Shown here one piece after another: positions 1-5,279 of a stretch of DNA of 5,747 bases (position 1 is its first letter; each line of letters begins with the position of its first letter). Both the position numbers and the translations under genes were made by a program. Source of the DNA: Anaerolineae bacterium (GTDB taxonomy: Bacteria > Chloroflexota > Anaerolineae > B4-G1 > SLSP01); assembly GCA_021159805.1 (NCBI GenBank), contig JAGHDT010000449.1, forward strand, positions 1-5,747. Reading direction: 5' to 3'. A model generated the notes under the pieces. The model worked only from the letters and a program-made list of their open reading frames with translations, was not told the origin of the DNA and made no database searches.

Positions 1-691
1 GAATAGGACCCACCGCACGCATCTTCTCGGCGCGCGCAAAGTACTTTGCGGCATATTCGCTGGGCGTCTTGTCGGAACCCCACACCCCATTGGCAACAGG
101 GCGCTTCACGATCATACCCATGTTCTGCTCCCGGGCCAGACCGAGCAGTTCGTGTCGCGCAGCCTGATCAACCAGATTGAAGCTAGTCTGGAGCGTATCA
201 AACAGACCACTCTACACGGCCCACAGCGCGCGTTCGTTGTCGCCACTGTAGCCGATGAACCGGGTCTTGCCCGCCTGCTTGGCCTCCTGCAACACCTCGA
301 TCACCTCACCACGCTCCAGAACATCAACATCGCACGAATGGAGCTGTATGACATCCAGATGATCCGTGCGCAGGCGCTTCAGGCTGCGGTCGATGCTGTC
401 GCGGACCGTCTGAGCAGTCCAACTCTCACCGTCATAACCGCCGGCCACGTGACCTGCTTTGGTCGCCAGGACGAACTCAGCGCGCCGGTGAGCGATCGTG
501 CGACCGATCAATTCCTCGCTGTTGCCGTAGCAGGCAGCGGTGTCGAAGAAAGTGATACCGCTATCCAGCGCAAGATTCAGGACCTCAGCAGCTTGTTTGG
601 CCTCCGCCAAATCCAGTCCCCCGATCTCGGCAAGTCCAACACCCAGCCGAGAGATCTCCAATCCCGTCCGGCCCAGCACACGTGTCTCCAT
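1..691 (-). pseudogene. Aldo/keto reductase interrupted by an in-frame TAG, 3' end beyond window
   Basis: NAD(P)H-dependent oxidoreductase of the aldo/keto reductase superfamily, a cytoplasmic TIM-barrel enzyme reducing sugar aldehydes or ketones; the substrate is unknown. The first 159 codons, from ATG at 691, begin METRVLGRTGLEISRLGVG and show the whole catalytic tetrad: Asp50 and Tyr55 (FFDTAACYGNSEE), Lys78 (LATKAGH) and His118 (IQLHS). The frame then meets TAG at 212-214, after NERALWAV. Reading on in the same frame gives 70 more codons to the window edge with no further stop and plain family sequence: SGLFDTLQTSFNLVDQAAR, then MGMIVKRPVANGVW. So there is no frameshift or deletion, only one nonsense codon, probably from GAG (Glu). 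Without read-through the product loses the second half of the barrel and its cofactor-binding part and should be inactive. It follows the glycosidase by 23 nt and is probably co-transcribed. Recent decay, a sequencing error or suppression are all possible. Confidence -1.
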
Positions 692-697
692 CTACGC

Positions 698-706
698 CCT
701 CCTCCT
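698..706 (-). promoter_or_regulatory. Ribosome binding site of the aldo/keto reductase
   Basis: Minus-strand AGGAGGAGG, with the closest GGAGG core 6 nt before the ATG at 691. It supports that start and lies entirely in the 23-nt gap after the glycosidase stop, so the reductase has its own translation start inside a shared transcript. Confidence -1.
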
Positions 707-714
707 GCATCCCC

Positions 715-1761
715 TCACCCCGCACCGGTGATGGCGCTGAGTAGCTTGAAGAATCCACGCTTGCGCTCGGATGAGACCATCCAATCAACCGGCACACTCT
801 GATAGCCTTCGTGATACCCCTCGCCCGCCATCCGGAAGTCGAAGTAGCCCCACCCGGCATACCGGTCAAGCGACGCAAGCATGTTGTTGTCCTGGGCCTC
901 AAAGTCGAAGTGATCGTCCTCATTGAAGAAGATCGGCTGATCCCGGTAGTTCGAGAGCCCCCGGGTCAGATCGACCATCTGACGGATCCGAGCCGGTTCG
1001 GAGACCCCGTTGCCGTGCAAGAGGAGAAAATCCGAGGCAGCCGCGATGCTCTCCGTGGGGATCTTGCCACCGCAGAGACTGGTGCTGACCAACAATCGCC
1101 CGTGGGACGTCGGTACCTTCCCCGCCGAGCGCGCCTTCACTAGCTCGATCAACTCGTGGCAACGATCGGTGCGCAGGATGGGCTGGTCATACTTGGAGTT
1201 GTCGACCTCGTTGCCAATCTCGATCAGGACATTGGTGTACCACTGGTCCAGCAGCCAGTCCGTCGCGGATTCAGTTGCACGGATAACCGCCTGCTCGTCC
1301 ACCAGCCGCTGATCCTGCCCGAAGTAGAAGTATCCCAGCACCGGCACCATACCCAGCGCATCCGCCTCATCCAGGATGCGCACCAGTCGCGTCATGTAGG
1401 CCTCACGCAGCTCACCCTCCGCCGTAAACGCGGAGTTGTGCCACGGTTGTTCCTTACTGTACCCCTGTGGGCTGCCGCCCTGGAGGTTGAGCGTGAAACC
1501 CAGCAGGCCAGCATTGCGCCAGGCGACCATCGCCGCCACAAACTCATCCGTGTTGCGGTCCGGATCCCACGGGCCGTCCGGGTAATCCCACAAGCCGCGG
1601 GTTTCCGGATTCAGATCATCGAAGATGCCCTGAACCACGCGAGAGTTGAGCAGCAGGCCCTCAACCTTCATGCCCTTGTAGGTGCGTCCGCCATAGGTCG
1701 GTGCACCGTTGATGAAAAACGCGTTTCCCTCGATCGTGACGGCAGTCTTACGTTGGATCAT
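715..1761 (-). CDS. Putative clan GH-A (TIM-barrel) glycoside hydrolase, family unassigned
   Basis: A 348-residue protein that I read as a retaining glycosidase of the GH-A type; the substrate is unknown. It opens with a short strand pair (VTIEGNAFFINGAPTYGGR, residues 8-26) typical of the start of GH5-like enzymes. The proposed acid/base is Glu185 in VLIEIGNEVDN (end of strand 4). The proposed nucleophile is Glu281 in QPIFFNEDDH (end of strand 7), 96 residues later, a normal spacing for the clan. Other likely active-site stretches are GLLGFTLNLQGGSP (85-98), GYFYFGQDQ (143-151), LLLHGNG (246-252) and GYFDFRM (305-311). There is no signal peptide or accessory binding domain, so it should be cytoplasmic. 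The ATG at 1761 has only a weak GGGGA about 12 nt upstream; no better start is evident. The reductase follows by 23 nt, and the GH2 enzyme lies upstream across a 337-nt gap, suggesting a shared role in glycoside use. The fold and catalytic pair are fairly secure; the family is not. Confidence -1.
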   Translation of the reverse strand: MIQRKTAVTIEGNAFFINGAPTYGGRTYKGMKVEGLLLNSRVVQGIFDDLNPETRGLWDYPDGPWDPDRNTDEFVAAMVAWRNAGLLGFTLNLQGGSPQGYSKEQPWHNSAFTAEGELREAYMTRLVRILDEADALGMVPVLGYFYFGQDQRLVDEQAVIRATESATDWLLDQWYTNVLIEIGNEVDNSKYDQPILRTDRCHELIELVKARSAGKVPTSHGRLLVSTSLCGGKIPTESIAAASDFLLLHGNGVSEPARIRQMVDLTRGLSNYRDQPIFFNEDDHFDFEAQDNNMLASLDRYAGWGYFDFRMAGEGYHEGYQSVPVDWMVSSERKRGFFKLLSAITGAG

Positions 1762-1781
1762 ATCGCTGTATTTCCCCGTGA

Positions 1782-1944
1782 TCTATTTGTGATTGGCTGC
1801 GAGCAGGAGCCTATCTTCGAAGTGGATGTTATGTTCGCTCACGCACACCGTGCACGAATGAAAACACTCATGCTGGATCGTCAGATCCAGCGGGGGTGCG
1901 CAGAGCATCTCGCCCACTCTGCTCGGGCCGGTGTCTATTTGTGA
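1782..1944. repeat. 11-nt direct repeat TCTATTTGTGA, two copies
   Basis: Identical copies lie at 1782-1792 and 1934-1944, 152 nt apart. The second overlaps the end of the first 20-nt repeat copy by 3 nt; the first lies 20-30 nt before the glycosidase ATG. On the minus strand they read TCACAAATAGA. They could be paired regulator sites or remnants of local duplication; no regulator family is recognised from the word. Confidence -1.
1872..1891. other. Perfect 8-bp hairpin before the glycosidase gene
   Basis: GCTGGATC (1872-1879) and GATCCAGC (1884-1891) are perfect inverse complements around a 4-nt loop. On the minus strand the stem is followed, after five nt, by a short run of four T. This is too weak and too distant for a confident intrinsic terminator of the GH2 transcript, whose stop is about 210 nt upstream. 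An operator or a transcript-stabilising hairpin is equally possible. Confidence -1.
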
Positions 1945-1990
1945 CATATGACCCCTGGCCTAGCCAGTTGCTCTGCTCGGGCCGGTGTCT
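1917..1990. repeat. 20-nt perfect direct repeat, two copies 54 nt apart
   Basis: CTCTGCTCGGGCCGGTGTCT occurs at 1917-1936 and again, without a mismatch, at 1971-1990. The intervening 34 nt are not repeated. A third, inverted and shortened copy lies at 2056-2071 (GACACCGGCCCCAGCA), which differs from the complement of the repeat at a single position. The inverted copy could therefore pair with either direct copy. Confidence -1.
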
Positions 1991-2071
1991 CACCGTGCCC
2001 GTCTTTGTGTTGAGCGTTTCGGAATGGGGGCACGCGCCTCAACTGTGTTGAGGTTGACACCGGCCCCAGCA
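1974..2071. other. Predicted nested stem structure (three-way junction) downstream of GH2
   Basis: An outer stem joins 1974-1989 to 2056-2071 with 15 of 16 pairs; the mismatch is at 1978/2067. Inside it are two further perfect 7-bp stems: 1994-2000 with 2028-2034 (CGTGCCC/GGGCACG, 27-nt loop), and 2037-2043 with 2047-2053 (CCTCAAC/GTTGAGG, 3-nt loop). Only 4, 2 and 2 unpaired bases join the three stems, the geometry of a compact three-way junction. The word TGTGTTGAG occurs at 2006-2014 in the large loop and again at 2044-2052, so an alternative pairing exists. It lies 27-124 nt after the GH2 stop on the transcribed strand. The pairing is seen by hand; folding as RNA and any function are inferred. 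Confidence -1.
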
Positions 2072-2098
2072 AGCACTGATCTATTCTCGAACCAGCCC

Positions 2099-3784
2099 TC
2101 ACTCTAGCCCGTGAAACGCACGCTTGACCGCGTCATACGCCTGCTTGGGCCTGCGATACGCGTCCACAACACCCTTGTTATTGAAGCCTCCCGGTCGCCC
2201 CAGGATCTTGCGCACCGACTCCGACGTTCGGCAATCGCAGAACTGCCAAATGGCAAGACCGGCGACACGATCGCGATCCACGAAGAGGTGGCGGATCACG
2301 GTCTCCAGCAGACGCGCCTGATACGACTCGGTCCACCGTGCCCCGTTGCAGTCGCGCCATCCGTAGATAGCGCCAGCGCCGATCTCCGAGATAATCAACG
2401 GCTTCTCGGCGTGCTCCGGGTCCAACGCGGCAACGATGCGATCGATCTCATCAGGGATGCGCTCGATCTCGCTCCCATACCACCCAGGGTAACAGTTGAC
2501 GGACAGGATGTCAACCAGATCAAGATCGAGATCCTCGAAGGGGTGGTTGCTCGCGTAGGTCACGGGACGGCTGCCATCCAGATCGCGCAGGTGACCCAGC
2601 AAGGTCTCGTATCCGGGCCGGCACGCAGGATCGTGGCTGTGGCTCTCGTTGAGAATGCCCCGCATGATCACCGCAGGGTGGTTGAAGTCAGCGGCCACCA
2701 TCTCGTCGATACCAGCTAACTGCGCATCGATGAAGTGGGGATCGGTTAGATGCTCCGCTGTATGCTGCCAGCCGATGGCCTCGGACCAGACGCAGATCCC
2801 GGCTTCATCGCAGAGGTCGAGGAATCGCGCATCCTGCGGATAATGGCTGCCACGGACGAAGTTGCAGCCCATATCCAAGAGCTGCTGGACATCGGATATC
2901 ATCACCATCTCCGGGATGGCGTGGCCAAACTCCGGATGAGCCGCGTGCCGGTTGAACCCTAGCAGCTTGACCGGTTCATCGTTGATAAGGATTTGCTGAT
3001 CGCGGACAGTGACCTGGCGGATGCCGAACCGTGTACGGACATCATCATCACCCAAGCGCACATCGAGCACGTGCAGGTTTGGGGACGCCGGCGACCACAG
3101 TGTCGCGTCCGGCAGGGCCACCGTACGGATGATCATGCCGCTGGACGCGGTCAGACTGACACTCTCCGTAACGACGGTCTTCCCATCCACGCTGAGCGTC
3201 AACCCCAACTCCCCCGGAGCCGCAACAGCACCGTGGGAGATCGTCACCTGGATCTCGGGCGGCGAGATCGACTGCGTGACGACCTGTACCGCATCGATCC
3301 ACTGAGAACCCAGTCGGTGAAGCTCAGCGCCGCGCGCAATGCCCCCAAACTGGTACCAGTCAAAATACTCGTGGTGCAGCGGAGATCGCTCGTAGTCGAA
3401 GCGATTGTCCACCAGAATCACCAGCTCAGCCGTTCCGGCCTTATGCCCGCGCACATCAACGGCAAACCGCGTGAATCCACCCGCGTGGTCTTGCAGGTGC
3501 TCGCCATCCAAGAGCACCCGGCACCAGTGGTGCACACCCGCCAACCACAACCGGTGCGGCGTCGCGTCCTGTAGGAGAATCTCGCGCCGGTAGGCAACCA
3601 GACCGCGCAGGCTGGCATAGGCCGGCGTCGCATCAAAACAACCGGGAACGGCCATCCGGTCGTCAAACCGGATGGCCGCTACATCTACCGTCTCTGGATC
3701 GACATCGCCCAAGAAAGCAAAATCCCAAATCCCATCCAAGTCCATCACCACGCGAGCGTCGTGCTCACGATATCGTCGGTGCAC
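2099..3784 (-). CDS. Glycoside hydrolase family 2, probable beta-glucuronidase
   Basis: A 561-residue retaining glycosidase, predicted to release beta-linked glucuronic acid from glycosides in the cytoplasm; no signal peptide is seen. Order of domains: jelly-roll sugar-binding domain (about 10-160, with LDGIWDFAF and YFDWYQFGGIAR), immunoglobulin-like domain (about 162-258, ending TLWSPASPNLHVL then TRFGIRQV) and TIM barrel (about 270-561, with LLGFNRHAAHPEFG, NFVRGSHYPQ and LDLCDEAGICVWSE). The acid/base is Glu380 (GILNES) and the nucleophile Glu467 (IISEIGAG). The glucuronidase NxK signature that contacts the sugar carboxylate is present as Asn535-Asn536-Lys537 (GGFNNKG), which argues against beta-galactosidase or mannosidase. 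At 561 residues it is somewhat shorter than the Escherichia coli enzyme of about 600. The start is GTG at 3784, fixed by a Shine-Dalgarno site 5 nt upstream. It follows the phosphofructokinase stop by 32 nt, so co-transcription is likely. A galacturonidase or another uronic acid preference remains possible. Confidence -1.
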   Translation of the reverse strand: MHRRYREHDARVVMDLDGIWDFAFLGDVDPETVDVAAIRFDDRMAVPGCFDATPAYASLRGLVAYRREILLQDATPHRLWLAGVHHWCRVLLDGEHLQDHAGGFTRFAVDVRGHKAGTAELVILVDNRFDYERSPLHHEYFDWYQFGGIARGAELHRLGSQWIDAVQVVTQSISPPEIQVTISHGAVAAPGELGLTLSVDGKTVVTESVSLTASSGMIIRTVALPDATLWSPASPNLHVLDVRLGDDDVRTRFGIRQVTVRDQQILINDEPVKLLGFNRHAAHPEFGHAIPEMVMISDVQQLLDMGCNFVRGSHYPQDARFLDLCDEAGICVWSEAIGWQHTAEHLTDPHFIDAQLAGIDEMVAADFNHPAVIMRGILNESHSHDPACRPGYETLLGHLRDLDGSRPVTYASNHPFEDLDLDLVDILSVNCYPGWYGSEIERIPDEIDRIVAALDPEHAEKPLIISEIGAGAIYGWRDCNGARWTESYQARLLETVIRHLFVDRDRVAGLAIWQFCDCRTSESVRKILGRPGGFNNKGVVDAYRRPKQAYDAVKRAFHGLE

Positions 3785-3789
3785 GTCAG

Positions 3790-3795
3790 ACCTCC
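3790..3795 (-). promoter_or_regulatory. Ribosome binding site of the GH2 gene, deciding a GTG start
   Basis: Minus-strand GGAGGT, 5 nt before GTG at 3784. This strong site, in the 32-nt gap after the phosphofructokinase stop, favours the GTG over the first internal ATG at codon 14. Confidence -1.
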
Positions 3796-3816
3796 CTGGG
3801 CTTCAACACCCCGGTC

Positions 3817-5106
3817 CTAACTGTAGGCCTCAGGTACGTAGGATGCCAGCTTTTTCTCAGCAAAGATGGGCGCAATGCGTGCAAAGCGCTGCAGGCCGTT
3901 GATCAGGGGGATGGTGGGCCAACTATCGCCGATCAACGGGCGGGCATAGCGCACGAACTCATCCGTGACGTCGGTCCGTGATAGCGCGATCCACGCCTCC
4001 GGGAAAGCGCGCTCCGAGTTCGCGACCAGTGGGAGCGGAACCTTGTCGTAGCGCACGCTGTAGAGTCGGCCGGGCGCGCGGAGAATCGTCGACATATAGC
4101 CGGACCCATCCTGAGCGGCTATGTCCACAGCCTTCCATCCGACACGATAGGCCTCGTCCAGGTCCACCGTCGATGCATAGGCGATGTTGTGGCGTTGATC
4201 GGTGCCGGGCACATTGCCGCGTGCCGAGCCACGGGTCGACAAGCCGGCCTCGTTCAGATAGTTGACGATAATCTGCTCGACCGTCATCGTGCTGGACGAG
4301 AACATAGTGTGGCCGAAGGAATCCTTGCGCTCGCCGATGTCGCCGACATCGAATCCCTCGCTGACGACCACCACCGCGCGACCGCGCGACCGCAGCATAT
4401 CATTGACGGCGTCCGCCAGCGCCGGCAAATCCATCCCTGACTCGCGCAGAAAGATCAGCAACGGCATCTCCCGGTTGGGATCCGCCAGCCGCGCCGCAGC
4501 CGGAATGAAGCCGATCTTGCGGCCCATCGCCTGGAGCACCAAGACAGGGTCCGACGGCGAGGAGCCGGCGTTCTCCTCATTGGCGTTCTGGACGTTGAGC
4601 GCCCAATAGCGAGCCACACTGCCGTAGCCGGGTGTGTGGTCGATGACCTTGAATTCGCTGTCACCGACGTCGTTATCGATCGTCTTGGGCACGCCGGTGG
4701 CGACGAGATCCAAGCCGCGTTCCTGTGCCAGCAGCGCCACCTTATTGGCGGTGTCCATCGAATCATTGCCGCCGTTGTAGAAGAAGGTGCCGACATCATG
4801 CGCCCTGAAGACCTCCACGATACGCTCGAAATCGGCCTGCTGGTGAGCCTTGAGCTTGTACCGGCACGTGCCGATGGCCCCTGCAGCCGGCGTCATGCTC
4901 AGAAGAGCGATCTCCTCGTCCGGCTGCGCCGACATGTTCAGGAGTTCCTCTTTGAGGACACCCTCTATGCCGTGAAAGCCGGCATAGACCGTGCCGAACC
5001 TATCGGGGTACGCCTTACAGGCTTCCACGATGCCGCGCAGGGAGGCGTTGATCACCGGCGTGGGCCCGCCCGACTGCGCGACGATGACGTTCTTCGGTTT
5101 TGACAT
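3817..5106 (-). CDS. 6-phosphofructokinase, predicted pyrophosphate-dependent
   Basis: A 429-residue cytoplasmic enzyme that transfers phosphate to fructose 6-phosphate to give fructose 1,6-bisphosphate; with pyrophosphate as donor the step is reversible. The family is clear from AQSGGPTPVINASLRG (10-25), IGTCRYKL (78-85), NGGNDSMDTA (111-120), GVPKTIDNDV (138-147), the MGR motif (194-196) and the sugar-phosphate region near 250-300. Asp144 of TIDND is the expected catalytic base. Two residues decide the donor: Asp115, where ATP enzymes have the second Gly of GGDGS, and Lys141, where they have Gly (PGTIDND). This pair is the known signature of pyrophosphate use. Asn114 replaces the usual Asp, which I recall as normal in the GGNDS subgroup. 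The length exceeds the roughly 320 residues of bacterial ATP enzymes and suits the longer clade. A TTG at 5136 would add ten residues, but the ATG at 5106 has the ribosome binding site. gnd lies upstream across 173 nt and GH2 begins 32 nt downstream. Confidence -1.
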   Translation of the reverse strand: MSKPKNVIVAQSGGPTPVINASLRGIVEACKAYPDRFGTVYAGFHGIEGVLKEELLNMSAQPDEEIALLSMTPAAGAIGTCRYKLKAHQQADFERIVEVFRAHDVGTFFYNGGNDSMDTANKVALLAQERGLDLVATGVPKTIDNDVGDSEFKVIDHTPGYGSVARYWALNVQNANEENAGSSPSDPVLVLQAMGRKIGFIPAAARLADPNREMPLLIFLRESGMDLPALADAVNDMLRSRGRAVVVVSEGFDVGDIGERKDSFGHTMFSSSTMTVEQIIVNYLNEAGLSTRGSARGNVPGTDQRHNIAYASTVDLDEAYRVGWKAVDIAAQDGSGYMSTILRAPGRLYSVRYDKVPLPLVANSERAFPEAWIALSRTDVTDEFVRYARPLIGDSWPTIPLINGLQRFARIAPIFAEKKLASYVPEAYS

Positions 5107-5113
5107 AGGTACT

Positions 5114-5119
5114 ACCTCC
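5114..5119 (-). promoter_or_regulatory. Ribosome binding site of the phosphofructokinase gene, deciding its start
   Basis: Minus-strand GGAGGT, 7 nt before the ATG at 5106. It places the start at MSKPKNV rather than at the upstream in-frame TTG at 5136. The protein then begins six residues before the first conserved strand, as usual in this family. Confidence -1.
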
Positions 5120-5157
5120 GTAGATGATTGCAGCAATCAAGTCGGTGTGTCAACGGA

Positions 5158-5267
5158 GAGTTGCAGGTTGCACGTTACAGGTTTGCACGTTGTGACGTTG
5201 CCATCACACCAACGCTGGATCGCATCTATAACGAACGTTCTAGCGTGCAACCTGCAACCTGCAACTC
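5158..5267. repeat. Converging GTTGCAG-type heptamer arrays forming a slipped inverted repeat
   Basis: From 5160 the plus strand reads GTTGCAG, GTTGCAC, GTTACAG, GTTTGCAC, GTTGTGAC, a degenerating heptamer array. From 5267 leftwards the minus strand carries the same units (GTTGCAG, GTTGCAG, GTTGCAC). The arrays point at each other and form a perfect 15-bp inverted repeat in either of two registers: 5160-5174 with 5244-5258, or 5158-5172 with 5253-5267, shifted at one arm by about one unit. The arm nearest gnd begins 13 nt after its stop. There is no U-run, so it is not a standard intrinsic terminator. The 8-bp palindrome GAACGTTC (5233-5240) lies between the arms. It may be a dispersed genomic repeat, a transcript-stabilising hairpin, or both. 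Confidence -1.
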
Positions 5268-5279
5268 CTGTTTGTCGCC

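Larger units (their letters stand above)
1762..2098. other. 337-nt gene-free, repeat-rich intergenic region
   Basis: This gap separates the GH2 stop from the clan A glycosidase start, both on the minus strand. I see no coding sequence here; the one plus-strand open frame entering it is antisense to the glycosidase gene. It holds a 20-nt direct repeat, an 11-nt direct repeat, a perfect 8-bp hairpin and a 16-nt inverted repeat enclosing two more hairpins, described separately. Smaller palindromes are CTTCGAAG (1815-1822), CGTGCACG (1849-1856) and CTGGC-CTA-GCCAG (1955-1967), and GCAGAG (1900-1905) pairs with CTCTGC (1917-1922). No convincing -35/-10 pair or hairpin with an adjacent long U-run was found on the minus strand, so neither promoter nor terminator is called. 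It may carry regulation of the glycosidase-reductase pair, processing of the GH2 transcript, or a small non-coding element. Confidence -1.

Noticed and set aside
212..214. TAG as a pyrrolysine codon or genome-wide reassignment
   Set aside because: Aldo/keto reductases are not known to carry pyrrolysine, and TAG serves as the normal terminal stop for two neighbouring genes.
1156..1944. A 262-codon plus-strand open frame entering the 337-nt gap
   Set aside because: Most of it is antisense to the well-supported glycosidase, its composition (rich in Arg, His, Gln and Val) is typical of a reverse-strand shadow, and no domain is recognisable.
2037..2053. CCTCAAC-TGT-GTTGAGG as the intrinsic terminator of the GH2 gene
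   Set aside because: The stem is sound and 46 nt past the stop, but no T-run follows on the minus strand, so it is described only as part of the larger structure.
2111..2719. A 202-codon plus-strand open frame
   Set aside because: It lies wholly antisense to the GH2 barrel domain, which has all catalytic residues; it shows no family motif.
4636..5103. A 155-codon plus-strand open frame
   Set aside because: It is antisense to the conserved N-terminal half of the phosphofructokinase; long shadow frames are common in GC-rich genes.
5124..5153. TTGACA (5153-5148, minus) with AATCAT (5129-5124) as a promoter of the phosphofructokinase gene
   Set aside because: The -35 match is perfect, but the spacing is 18 and the start point would fall inside the ribosome binding site at 5114-5119, which would spoil translation of the resulting transcript.
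5191..5208. TGTGA-N8-TCACA as a CRP-type site
   Set aside because: Both half-sites are perfect, but the spacer is 8 rather than 6, and the half-sites are partly made of the heptamer repeat units.
5233..5240. GAACGTTC as an SOS (LexA) box
   Set aside because: Known GAAC/GTTC-type boxes have four bases between the half-sites; here there are none, and the neighbouring genes are not DNA repair genes.
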